This document shows, piece by piece, positions 1 through 11,934 of a stretch of 64,000 nt of DNA (positions are counted from its first letter, which is position 1; every line of letters starts with the position of its first letter). The stretch spans positions 1 to 64,000 of the forward strand of contig CANXME010001986.1 of assembly GCA_948144175.1 (NCBI GenBank), read 5' to 3'. A program made the position numbers and the translations under genes. This DNA comes from Closterium sp. NIES-65. Lineage: Eukaryota; Streptophyta; Zygnematophyceae; Desmidiales; Closteriaceae. The notes beneath the pieces were generated by a model. That model was not told the DNA's origin. It saw only the letters and a program-made list of their open reading frames with translations, and ran no database searches.

Positions 1-1214
1 CTCACATCTTTGTACTCGTTTTGAACAACTTACTGCAATTCTCAGCTAATTAGATTCATTTCACCCGTAATAGTTGAGCATTAGTTTTTCCTGCTATCTA
101 TAGTATAGATCCTGGAGTGAAGGCACGTGGTGTAAATCACCTGTATCCAGTTTGTTAGAACCACCACAAAGCTGAACGAGCCAAGCAGATTTAGGGCGCA
201 TTTTTTTTCACCTTTCATCGTTCGGACGGAAGCCCCGTCCGAACTTCTGTAGGTAACTAGTTGTTCGTTTAGATGTTTCGTAAGACCCCCTGCGACGTCG
301 GTACTGTCCGGACACAATCTGACACTTCTCTGCCAAAAAGTGGTCTGGACTAACCTGCTGACTCGTCCAAACGGCATTTCGGACGGTCCGTTTTATCTGC
401 GCTGTGATTCGGCCACGAATTGAATGATTTTCCAACCAATAGGATGTCGTCAAATATTGGTGGCGAAATCTCTAAGTGCTATACGATTTCTGTAATGCGT
501 GTTATGTTTAGTGGCGGATTCTACATTTTCGATAGGGGAAAAAGTTGCACAATTGTGGTCCGGACGCCCTATCGTCCGGACCTGCTTCTCAAACGTCTGG
601 ACGGAGCTCCGTCCGGCCAGTTTGGAGGCTCCGTCCGGACATTTGACGAAAATGGAAAAAGTTACGCGCCCTTACAGCTGAAGAAATGGCGTGTGGAAGC
701 TGTGTGTTGACCAAGCAGCGTACAAATGGCCATTGGACCGCAGGGTTCAATTTTCATTTTCCACGCCTCTCGAGAAAGTCCCGACGAGGGCACCCTTGTT
801 CGTATCTGCAAACAGTCGGTTGTCGGTGCGTACGAAGCTTCTATCCCCTTTGCACGAAGGAGGTGTTGATCAACTGAAAGCTTCTTTCGAAAGCCTGAGC
901 TTTTTGAAAAGCGATTTGAGAGACAACCCCAAGACAGATTGCTAGAAAAAGGACTTCACGTCGAAAAATATTGAATCAGCGTTCACAGGATTCAGAAGCA
1001 AAATGTAGTTGGTTGCAAGGTTCTCTCCTATCAGGTCGGGAGGAAAATTATAGAAAATGAAGATTTGCAGCCGGGGAAATGAAGACGGATCGAAAATCAT
1101 GCCCATGCCCAACAAAGAACACACCTCCAATCAAACCCACAGCCTGTCAGCCAGCTTCTTCTGCTCCTCCAAGCAAGCCTCCGCAGAAGCAATACCCGAA
1201 GGGAAACTATATGG
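1..1214. other. Non-coding 5' flank with a palindromic-motif cluster
   Basis: No convincing coding exon is seen. Base composition is near balanced, unlike the GC-rich exons further on, and open frames are short and in all phases. Between about 225 and 640 the octamer GTCCGGAC or close variants (for example CCGTCCGGA, CGTCTGGAC, CGGACGGTCCG) recur roughly ten times in both orientations. The rest shows nothing I can name. Confidence 0.5.
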
Positions 1215-1987
1215 CAGTCATAATTAAGCCCAGTTTATCACGTTTGGTCACAGGGGCATCACGAACAGTCGCAGTACAGCAGACTTGTATCGCGGGTGAT
1301 CACAGTACTATCACGGATGGTCACACATCGCCCCAAAAAGCTATCAGTTTGGTCATTTGTTGAAACCTTGATAGAAAGTTGAAACTACTCAGGTCACTGT
1401 AGGGATTCAAGGAACGTTTTCTCGCGCGCAGTTTTGTCCGTAGTATTACGAAATAGTTTCGCGACAGCTCTTCGTAACTCGTTAATAACATATGCAATTT
1501 TTTGTTCATATTCAACTGTACACTGCTCGATTGATTCATAATGTTCCTAATAATATCGCTTTTGTACGGGTGAAAAGTGAAGGGTAATTTCTCTTCCAAA
1601 ACCTGAAACCCGTTCGAATGGGACTTAATTCGGGATGCATCAACCCTAACCACCTTGTCGCATGGTGTTTAGGGTTGAGGCCTCCCGAAGAACGTGCCAT
1701 CCTATCGGGGTTTATATTTTTTCCTTCAGACCCCTAAATTTCAGGCTAGAATCATGCGCGAGGAAACAAGCAAGAAATATTGAGATTCCCAAAAATCTCT
1801 ACAGTTTCTTTTGTGGTTTCAATTTTATTACAACGTTTCATCGAGTGACCAAACGTGATAGCTATTTGGGGCGAGATGTAACTATCCGTGATAGCACTGT
1901 GAATACCCGCGATTGAAATCTACTGTACCGTGACTGTTTGTGATACCTGTTTGACTAAATGTAATAAAACGGGAAACATTGTGACTG
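1215..1987. mobile_element. Non-autonomous DNA-transposon-like element with long terminal inverted repeats
   Basis: The left arm (about 1215-1435) and the reverse complement of the right arm (about 1760-1987) align over roughly 200 bases with scattered mismatches. Both outer ends begin CAGTCA, and inside both arms are matching blocks such as ATCGCGGGT, CTATCACGGAT and CGCCCCAAA. The centre (about 1440-1755) has no transposase frame. This is the architecture of a MITE, foldback or Mutator-type derivative. I found no clear target-site duplication, so the superfamily is open and the exact ends may be off by a few bases. Confidence 0.6.
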
Positions 1988-3074
1988 ATTGTATAATGTC
2001 CCTAGGCATCACTTGCACAACACACCCAGTCTCCCCAGTGCAATTGCGGTAGAGCACACGCCGCGCCGCGTCGTAACCACACGCCCAGCTTCGTTGTCAG
2101 CCGTTTGTTGACCGTGCCTGCCAGTATGTTGCCAGCAATCGGGCTCTCCGCGACGTGGCTCTGCGATGAACTTATCACCGCTGGACTGGAACGAACGGAC
2201 AACAAACCAATCCGTTTTCCCCAATGTCCCTTGCGCCAAATCTCCGCCAGATGTTCGCAAGCGCGAATCACATTTCCGCGTCAATCTTCCGCTCGAAGCC
2301 AGAAACTGTTTCGACCGCTTGGACCACCGCTAATTAACCCACATCACCGATCTTCCTGACGCGGCTCGCCGCCTCCAGGGCAGAACCTTCCCACCGCGAC
2401 AGTGGAGTAGAGGGGTGGGTGGGAGTGCTCCGCCACACAAAGCGCTCTGGTGACTTGAACTTTCCGCCCAAGAAATGCTTGACACCAGCACCAGGTCCCC
2501 CCCTCCCCCTTCTTTCCGCCTTTCCTCCTGCAAGAATCTTTCCCCGACCCCCTCCGCCCATCCCAGTGCCGATTCCAAGCGAACTTCCCTCCCCTTACTC
2601 CCCTTACTCCCCCTCCTGACCGGCAGAATAAATCTCCCCTCGTCACCAGTCTACATGACAGTCGTGTCGTCGAGCTTCCTCACCGCCCATCCCTACCCCG
2701 TCCCCTCTCACCAGATTATCGTTGCGCTGGCTCTACATAGACAGAGCTCAAAGCATTCACCTCAAAGTGTCAGAAGCAAGCAAGCAGCACGAGCTGACAG
2801 GAGGAGCGCAGCAGCTCTCGTCCCGTACCGTTGTGGCGCTCGTCTTCGTCAACCCCCCACCGCCATCCGAAACCGCACGATTTGCTACATCTCCCTGAGC
2901 CTTTTACCGACCTCGCCTATTCGTTCTGCTTTCTCTCAACGCGACTCCCCCACGACCTCCACAGCCACCACGACTCCAAGACTTCAAGGCGCTTATTAAT
3001 CGTCTCCCTTACTTCGCCTCGCCTCCGCCATCCTTCTATTCCATCCTCCCACGCGCCATAGTAACTCCTCGAGA
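1988..3074. other. Intergenic region and probable promoter/5' UTR of the first DOMON-b561 gene
   Basis: No protein domain is recognisable. The first half is mixed composition. From about 2440 to 3060 the plus strand is strongly pyrimidine-rich (long C and CT runs), similar to the intron 3' ends of this locus. It directly precedes the signal-peptide exon at 3075, so it most likely carries the promoter and 5' untranslated region. No TATA box or start site could be assigned. Confidence 0.35.
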
Positions 3075-6000
3075 ATGGGCGTTTCCAGATATCACAGGCG
3101 GTTCCACATGCTGCTCGTGCCACTTGTCATGCTCTGGTTGGTCGTCTGCGCGCTGCCGTCCGCGCGTAGCGATGACGATGACGATGACGACGAGGGTGAT
3201 GACGCGGTAACCGGTGCATGCGAGGTGTCGTCGCTCGCCGGTTACAAATACGCCGTCGACCTCAGCGGCAGCGGGTAAGTTAGCAGCAGACGGCCAATGG
3301 GCAAGTCAACAACAGCCAGCCTTCAGCAAGTAATTTCTCAGCTGTTAACTTCGGTGGCGCGATTCAAGCACTGCTTCTTAACCCTTCCGCACTGTTGCTT
3401 TCCAATGCCCCCTCTTCCACATCCCCCTCTCCGTCGCTTCCCTCTTTCCCCGGACGTTAACCAACCGTTCCACCTCACCCCCTCCCCCCACTCGATCCCT
3501 TCGGCGCTCCATTCTCTATCCCCCCTCTCCCAACCAACAGTCTCTTGCACTGGGCTCCTAAAGGCACTAGCGAAATGGACTTCGCGGTCGAGGTGCCTCA
3601 ACGTCGTCTCTCCCCGCTCACACCTTGCGACGCTCCCTTCTCCATTCCTCCCCTCCTCCCCCCCTCCCCGCTTTCCCTCCCAACCTGCAGTCTCTACCTT
3701 CACTGGGCTCCTAAGGGCACTACTGAGATGGACTTTGCGATCGAGGCGCGGCCCGGAAGCAGAGCGGAGTCCACGTGGGTGTCCGTTGGGTGGTCATCTG
3801 GACGGATGGCTCCCGCCGACGCGGTCATGGGGAACCTTCCTGGAAACAAGGTCGCGGCGTACTCGATACAAGGCTACGACATGGGGTCCGTCGTACCGAC
3901 GACGGCGTTTTCGGTGGCGGCGGCGGAGGTTCTGACCAGCAATGGGCGGCAGCACGGTTTCCAAGTTCACGCGCACGATCGGCGACGGGGATTTCCCCGT
4001 CGCGCCCGACGCGAACACGCTTATCTGGGCGTTTTCCGAAAGTGTCTCGCAGGGGCTCGATTACCACGGCGGGAACTTGTAAGTGCGCGAAGGTTGCAGT
4101 ATACGCGTTATTAGCATCCATGTCCCGCGAGATAGCCTCCTGTGGGGAGTCCTTATCAAGTTCTTGTTTGTATTATATGGGCGAATCTCGTCCCTCACTC
4201 TGCCTGCCATTCTTCCCGTCGTCCCGTCGTCACCCCGTCCCGTTCTCGCAGCGGCATCGTGAACATCGACTTCACCTGCGCTAGCGGCGCCGCGCCCGCG
4301 ACGGGTGCACCAGACTCCATCACCGGCGGCGGCGGCAGCAGCTCGGGTTCCAGCAGCGGCGGCGGCGGCGGCGGCGGCGGCGCTTCGTGCCCGGCTTCCT
4401 CGCTGGCGGGATTCGACTATCAGGCGGAACTCACCCCAGGGTACGCGCAAACTCCCATCGTCTTCCTTCGGTCGTCGTCCACAGCCTCGGTCTCGCATTT
4501 TCCCCTCCCCCTTTCCCCCGCCAACAGCCTGCTCCTCCATTGGAAGCAAGCGTCCGCCGCGCCCCTCTTCCATCGACCCATTTGCCCGTTTTCCGCTTTC
4601 CCCGGCTATCTCTCTCTCTCCCCCGCTCTTCCCCCGCTCCGCTCCCCCTCCCCGCCAACAGTCTGCTCCTCCACTGGAAGCCAGCGTCCGCCACGTCGCT
4701 CGACATGGCGCTCGAGGCCACCGCATCCGGCGGCGCCGCGGGCTCGTGGATCTCCGTGGCCTGGACGGGCGACGGCCGGATGGTCCCGTCGGACGCGGTC
4801 ATCGGGAACATGCCGGGCGGCGCGGCCGGCGCGTACGCGATCTCGGGATACGATATGGGATCCATCGCGAAGACGACGACGTTTTCCGTCGGCGCGGCGG
4901 CGACGGAGACGTCGAGCGGCGGAAGCGCGATCGTGAAGTTTACGCGGACGGAGGGGGAAGGTTCGATCCCGATGTCGCTTTCCGCGCCGAACGCGCTGAT
5001 CTGGGCGTATTCCGGGAGCGGATCTCAATCGTTGGATTACCACGGCAATAACTTGTACGTGCAAGTCGGGGTTGGCTTTTTGTGTACTCGTTTGAAGGGC
5101 TTTTGCTGTGCAAAAATATATTGCGCTCTAATGTTGGATTTGTTTAGTTTCCATCTGTTTCCCCAACTCTCCTCTTTCCGCCTCACTAACCCTCAATTTC
5201 TCCTTTCGCCAATCTTCGTACCCTTTCCCCTATCTTTGCAGTGGTTCAAAAACCGTGAGCTTCAACTGTGGCGGCAGCAGCACCACTCCCACCACTCCTA
5301 CCACTCCCCCACTACCGCCAGTCCTCCCCCCGCAGTCCCCGCGCCCTCTCCCCCCGTCACCACCCCCACTCCGCCCACCACCTCCCCCTCCGCACCTGGC
5401 GCCAGTGGCAGCAACAGCAGCGGCCCTGCGTGCACGCCGTCTAGTCTGGATGGCTATACCTGCTCCGAGAAACTCAGCGGAAACGAGTGAGTGAATTCCC
5501 TTCACAGTCCAGACAGTCTCGTAATCCACCCCTCACTCGCTCTCATTCACGCATTCGCTCAAAGGCTCACTCACCTGCTCTCCCTCACTCACTCACCCTC
5601 CCCTCCCGCACTCACTCACCCTCCCCTCCCTCACTCCACCCCTCGCCCTTCCCAGCTTCGTTCTGCACTGGAAGACCAACGGTGACTCCATTGACCTGGC
5701 GTGCGAGGTGGCAACCACCGGGTGGGTCTCCCTGGGGTGGAGCGCCGACGGCAAGATGTACCCCGCTGACGCCGTTGTTGGCAACCTCCCCTCCTCCACC
5801 ACCATGCGCGCCGCTAGCACCACTTCGGGCGGCGCTACAGTCGCCAGCTACAGCGTTGCTGGCTACAGTGAATCTGACATCACTCCGGCGGCGGCGACCC
5901 TCCCGCTGGCCGCTACAGCTGTGGAGACCTCGTCCAATGGGAAGACGGTGGTGAAATTCTCGCGGAGCCTGGCCGGAGGGGATTTCCCGATTGACACGAG

Positions 6001-9000
6001 TGCGATGACGAATCTTATCTGGGCGTTTTCAGCTGATGGGTCCAAGACACTTGCCAATCACGGGGGCAACCGGTGAGCAAACCCATTCAGGTTTTCATCC
6101 TTTGTCTTCCCACTCCTCTGCCTCTGCCTCTTTGCCTCTGCCTCTTTGCCTCTGCCTCCTTACCTCTGCTCTGCGTCTGCCTCAGCTCTTCTCTCCCACT
6201 TCTCTACCTTCGTATCTCATTGCTCCCCTTTCTCCACTTCTCAGTCCGCTTCTCTTTTCTTCCCCCCTCCTCCCCTGCTCTTTTCCCCCTCCACAGCGGT
6301 TCTGCGGCTGTGAGTTTCGCTGCCGGCGCTGCTGCCTCATCTCCCCCATCAGGCTCGGGATCAGGCTCGGGTTTAGGCTCGCCAGCCCCCCCAACCACGC
6401 CTCCGCAGACCCCTCCTGTCCCCTCCACGCCCCCGCCAACCCCTCCTGCTGATTCGTCTGCCGGCAGTGGCAGCAGCAGCAGCAGCAGTAACAGCACTGG
6501 AAGCAGCAGCAGCTGCACTCCTTCCAGCATCGCTGGTTATGCCTGCTCGGCGAAGCTTGATGGGAACAAGTAAGCAGATCTGCATACCTACCTGTTGCAC
6601 TATCCTTTCCACGTGTTTGAAGTGTAGTTTTGAGGCGTCTCAAAACAGCACTGGAAGCAGCACAGCAGCAGCTGCACTCCTTCCAGCATCGCTGGTTATG
6701 CCTGCTCGGCGAAGCTCAATGGGAACAAGTAAGCAGATCTGCATACCTACCTGTTGCACTAGTCTTTCCGGTCAATTTCGTGTCTTCAATCTGTTCTCTG
6801 TCTGTTCAGCACTCCCTCTTCCCTCCCCCCCTCTCCAGCTTCATCCTACACTGGAAGGCCACCGGGGCCTTGCGAGGTGGCTTCATCAAACATCACCCTT
6901 GCCTGCGAGGTGGCAACCACCGCTCACTCACTCACTCACTGACTCTCTCAACCCACTCTCTCCCCGTTCCTTCCCACTCTCCCCCCCCCCAGCTTCATCC
7001 TGCACTGGAACACCACCGGGGCAAACATCGCCTTCGCCTGCAAGGTAGCAACCACCGGGTGGGTCTCCATCACTCACTATTCACTCACTCAGTCTCTCCC
7101 TCCCTTCCCTCCTCTTCCCCCTCCGCAGCTTCGTCCTGCACTGGACCACCACTGGGGCAAACATCGCCCTGGCCTGCGAGGTGGCAACCACCGGGTGGGT
7201 CTCCCTGGGGTGGAGCGCCGACGGAAAGATGTACCCCGCTGACGCCGTCGTCGGCAACCTTCCCTCCACCACCACCATGCGCGCCGCTGCGGGCAGCGCA
7301 GCAGGCAGCGCCACTACAGTCGCCAGCTACAGCATTGCCGGCTACAGCGAGTCTGACGTCACTCCGGCGGCGGCGACCCTCCCGCTCACCGCTACAGCCG
7401 TGGAGACCTCGTCCAATGGGAAGACGGTGATCCGATTCTCCCGCGCCATGGCCAAGGGGGAGTTCCCGATGAGTGCGACCGGGCCGACCAAGGTCATCTG
7501 GGCTTACTCGGCTGATGGGTCTAAGGCCCTGGCCAATCACGGCCCCAACCGGTATGTTCTCGTATCGTTGACCACTCACCCTATGTGTTGCGGATAATGT
7601 AACAACAAAGGTCATCTGGGCTTACTCGGCTGATGGGTCTAAGGCCCTGGCCAATCATGGCCCCAACCGGTAGGTCCAAATACATCTTCTTGCCTCCTCC
7701 ACAATCTCTGAGTTCAATCTTCATATGCTCGGCCAATGATGCTTTGACATTTGCAGCTTCGGGCATTGGGGTGATTACAGTGATCTGCTTTGGCTTAACC
7801 TTGGGATTGTCCCAACCTTGGGATTGTCCCGTGCACTAACCGTATGTTCCTGTCCCATCCCCACCCTGCTCTGCCCTAACAGCGGCTCTGCCACAGTCAA
7901 TTTCGTCTCCGGAGCCACGGATACAAGCTCGACCTCAGGCTCGACCTCAGGCTCGACCTCAGGCTCGGGTGCAACTGGGGCAGTCGACCCAGGCCAGGAT
8001 ACTTCCAAGGCGAGCAACAGCACCAGTGCCAGCAGCAGCGGTGGCAGCAGCAGTTGCACTCCGTCGACTATTGCTGGTTACACGTGCTCGGCTCAGCTTA
8101 GTGGCGACAAGTAAGTTTCTTTCTTCTTTTTACCTTCTCTAACGGTGGACATTACTACCTCTTTTTATAACATTAGGCATCCACTTTTTGCGAAAGAAAG
8201 CGAGTGTACCACTTTCCTCTTACCTTGGCTCTTTGTGTTACTCTCTCCCCCCCTCCTCTCTGTGTCCATTGATTCACAGGTACATTCTCCACTGGAAGGC
8301 CAACACATCAACAATCAGTTTCGCTGCTGAGGTGGCGACCTCCGGTTGGGTCTCGCTTGGGTGGAACAGCAACGGCAAAATGGAGCCGGCCGACGCAGCC
8401 ATTGGCAACCTGCCACCTGGCAGCAACAGCGCAGCGGTCGGCCCGTACAGCATCACGGGATACGGTGCGTCAGACATCTCTGCCACGTCAGCATTTGCCA
8501 TGTCAGGCACCACAGTGGAGTCGGCAGCCAATGGGAAGACGGTTGTGAAATTCACGCGGCCGATGGCGGGAGGATCATACCCGATCAACACGAACGGGCC
8601 TACCACGGTCATCTGGGCTTATTCTGCTGATGGCTCTCAGACTCTCGCCAACCATGGTCCAAACTGGTGAGTCCTCTTGCCATCGTCCATTGCACTAACT
8701 TTGGGTAAGGGAGGGATCGTACCCGATCAACACAAACGGGCCTACCATGGTCATCTGGGCTTACTCTGCTGATGGCTCTCAGACTCTGGCCAACCATGGT
8801 CCCAACTGGTGAGTCCGCTTGCCCTCTCCATTCCACCTCCTCTTGTGCGGAGTGATTGGACCCATTCGTGTTGCCTCAGAAGCATCCCTCATGCCATTCC
8901 TCATCCCTCATGCCATTCCTCATCCCTCATGCCATTCCTCATCCCTCATGCCATTCCTCATCCCTCTCCCATCCCCTCGTGTTTTCTGACTTCCTACAGC

Positions 9001-9693
9001 GGATCCGCTCAGATCGACTTCATCTCCGGCTCAAGCGTCTCGACCTCCTCTTCCTCTTCCTCAACGGCCTTCATCATCCACGGATGGCTGCTCGGCATCG
9101 CGTTCGGAATCCTCATGCCCGCTGCTATTCTCATCTCGCGAATCTTCCTCGCCGATAAGCTCCAGGAGAAGCCGCCCGGCGTGGACCACATCCAGTGGGA
9201 GGAGCAGATTGCGCGCGCGAAATCCTGGAAGCCTATGGCTTTCGAAACGCACAAGTGGATGCAGATTGTCGCGGTTGTGCTGGCTATCGCGGGGTGCATA
9301 ATCGGAATGGTTGAATCCGGTTCGGTGGGTCTGAAGGGAACCCACGGCCAGCTCGGAATCGCAATCTTTGTGATGATTTTCATCCAGCCTGTGATTGGTC
9401 ACTTCCGGCCAAACAAGGGTACAGTGAATCGGCCGACGTGGTTTGTTATCCACTGGGTGTTCGGCCTGGTTATTGTCGGACTCGCTTGGGTGAACACGTT
9501 CCTTGGGTTCGACGCCATGGCGGCTAAATTCGCCTCCGACATGCAAGTGTATTTCATCATCTTCGCGATTGCGATCGGGCTATTTGCGGCGATCTACGTG
9601 GTCATCTTCACGGTGGATCAGGTGGCGTTCATTCTCGCGAAGTTGAGACCTGTAGCGGATGAAGGAAGTGGAAAGCTGGTTGATGAAGTGTAG
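3075..9693 (+). CDS. Multi-DOMON cytochrome b561 protein (five DOMON modules), two exons with indels
   Basis: Predicted secreted/membrane redox protein. Exons: 3075-3274, 3691-4078, 4252-4440, 4662-5054, 5242-5486, 5656-6072, 6297-6569, 7129-7551, 7883-8110, 8280-8666, 9000-9693. Exon 1 encodes a hydrophobic signal peptide and an acidic Asp run. Five exons (3691, 4662, 5656, 7129, 8280) each encode a DOMON module with an LHW start, a GWVSLGW-type core, GKM-PADAV and an IWAYS end. They alternate with linker exons rich in Ser, Pro or Thr that end in a C-PSS-AGY-C-LSG motif. The last exon carries cytochrome b561 with four candidate haem histidines (IHGWLLG, ETHKWMQ, THGQLGI, VIHWVFG) and several membrane helices. 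Every intron is phase 2. Two exons break frame: an extra G near 3944-3946, and a shift inside the proline-rich linker 5242-5486. DOMON-b561 proteins pass electrons across the membrane from ascorbate; that role is inferred. Confidence 0.8.
8889..8965. repeat. 19-bp tandem repeat in the last intron of the first DOMON-b561 gene
   Basis: Four consecutive copies of ATGCCATTCCTCATCCCTC lie just upstream of the last exon's acceptor, inside the pyrimidine-rich intron. It is a small local expansion with no coding role seen. Confidence 0.8.
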
Positions 9694-10155
9694 CTTGGGA
9701 TGGGTTGATGGTAGAGGGGTTTTCAATGTTGGGTTGATGGGTACGGGTACTCCTCTGTGCTATTCTTGTACGCTTACACCTAGTAGCAACCCTGTGTTGT
9801 GTGACCTTGATTTGCATTTATCCTTGAGGAATGAGAGTCATCACTCATGACATGAGAGTGTGTTGGATAGTAGACAAGTGCAGTTATTCGGACTGCCAAT
9901 ATCAGCACTTGGGTATAATCCCTGCATTAGAAACCTGGATCTGGACAGGGAATGGTAGGATAGACCCTTTTGCTTCCCCCCGATCATAACTGTCTTGGGA
10001 AATACACTTGCTATGAATGTCAGGCCGCCCACCATATCATACTACAAGTTCATACTGGTCATAGAAAAACACACACTAGATATGTATTTAATATGTGAAG
10101 TGTAGGTGCAAGGGCCAGTCACATGCATGGTTCGCTTACAGTTCAGGTGTTGTGA
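9694..10155. other. 3' flank of the first DOMON-b561 gene
   Basis: Starts directly after the stop codon and is TG/AT-rich, consistent with a 3' UTR, followed by unclassified intergenic DNA up to the 5-bp GTTTT target site (10156-10160) of the gypsy element. No further exon is seen. Confidence 0.4.
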
Positions 10156-10160
10156 GTTTT

Positions 10161-10501
10161 TGTAAGGAAAATCACTTTTCCTTACTTCGCATCCCTACTC
10201 AACGTGTACATCACTGTAGCACCTCAGTCAGCACCGTTACCACTCGCGATCCTCGCATCGACAATCACCCCGCCATTTTCGCACATCGCACCCCGACCTC
10301 ACGGCTCGGCTGGTAACCCGCGCTCCGGGCCTCCGCTTCGACACTTTCCCAACCTCAGTCCCAGGCCCGTCGCGCGACAACCACAGTTCGTTACCGTTAC
10401 TACTGTAGTTTCGCTATATATTCTTCGCTCATGCCTTCGCTCATTGTATTCTTGCTTCGATAGTGCAATTCTCGTTCGTTCACTCAATTGCACTCGTAAC
10501 A
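10161..10501 (+). repeat. Left LTR of the gypsy element
   Basis: 341 bp, TG...CA ends, paired with 30122-30462. It contains a TATATATTCTTCG segment in its right third that could serve as a TATA region. Confidence 0.92.
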
Positions 10502-10683
10502 CTTGTTATTCAGAGCCTACGATCTCCTCTCGGACCGCATCCACACTTTCGCTTCCCCACTATCTCAATTTTTGGGGGGGGTAGACGTCTCTCAGCGACA
10601 CAGCACCGCCGCTCGTAGTGCTCTCTCGTAAGCACGCACGGCCACGACCGAGGCTCTCGCTGAGCTTGCCCGACACCCCCGCC

Positions 10684-11655
10684 ATGACCGATTTCACGCT
10701 CGCCACATTGACGCAGGAGCAGCTTGATCGTCTCGTGCGTCAACTGGAAGATTCGGCGCTCGAAATTGCGACGCTCACGGCGGAACGTGACTCCGCCCGT
10801 CAACAATCCACGGTGAACATTCCGGCAACATCACACGGACAGACAAATGCATCTGCACAATCGGACGAGCCGATCATCATCTCGTCCGGCACACCAACAC
10901 AACACGACAACATGGGACAACGCTCAGGCGCAGCTAGTGATGGCGCCGCCCAGCCGATGCCTGGCATGGGAGGAAGCAGGATCGCACCAAGCCCGCAGGA
11001 GCCCCGGGAAGCCCGTCGGCACGTGGAATTTGCGGCGACAAGTGGCGAACAGGCCATTATGGCACCAATGCCGCTCAAGCCACAGCGCCCGCCCTGCTTC
11101 GACCCAAGCCAACGCGGAGGCCCGACGGTTCAATCGTGGGTCTTCACGATGAACGTCTTCTTCGACGCAAACTACGTCGAGTCGGACGCCGCGAAAATTC
11201 GGTATGCAGTTTCGCTGCTAAGGGGCCCCGCCATGGACTGGTGGCGAGTCATCGTGACATCGCCACGCGCCTACGAGCCACCGTCGCACGAGGAAGGGCC
11301 CACGGGTCCAGCTCTCACCTGGAGTTCGTTCTACGAGACCGCCCAATACAGCACGTGGGATGCGTGGTGCACAGGGCTTTGGGCGCGCTTCGAGCCGATC
11401 GTGGCTTCGATTTCGGCGCGTTAGAGATTGCGCACTTGGCGCCAGCTCGGGTCGGTTCAAGATTATACGAGCGGTTTTCTCGCACTTTGCGAACAGGTCG
11501 GCTACATGCACGAAGCGGAGCGGGTGGACCGTTACGTCGGAGGGCTGAAGCCGGATATCTCGCACGAAATCATGCTCGGCTCCAACCAACGGACTCGCGC
11601 TCCAACTCTCGACCGAGATTTCTACTCGACACGCTCGACCGAGAGACGAAATTGA
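10684..11655 (+). pseudogene. Gypsy gag, frameshifted
   Basis: The frame opens at 10684 with a coiled-coil-like N-terminus (LTQEQLDRLVRQLEDSALE) and leads into a capsid-like region with the retrotransposon gag signature around AMDWWR. It is interrupted near 11422, and the homologous sequence continues in another frame from about 11428 (DYTSGFLALCEQVGY, VDRYVGGLKPDI) to about 11655. Gag packages the element RNA. This copy cannot make an intact protein. The coiled-coil reading is by eye. Confidence 0.75.
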
Positions 11656-11934
11656 CATTCCGCACACGACCCGACGGGCAGCTACTCTCGTGGACGACAG
11701 AGCCACACCACAGCACGCCATGCAACGAATGCAGTGCCGCAGCGAGTGCGTGCAGAGCAGGGCGAGCGCAGAGAGAGAGAGGCGCCGAGGAGCAAGCAGG
11801 GAACAGGCAGAGTAAAGGGCCGAAACGCAGCAGAGTGGGCAACCAACTACTGACCGACTGCCTGCTCGCACAACCGCACCGACCCTCACCGAGTCACAGT
11901 ACCGATTCACGCCATCGATCGAGCTCAGATGAAT

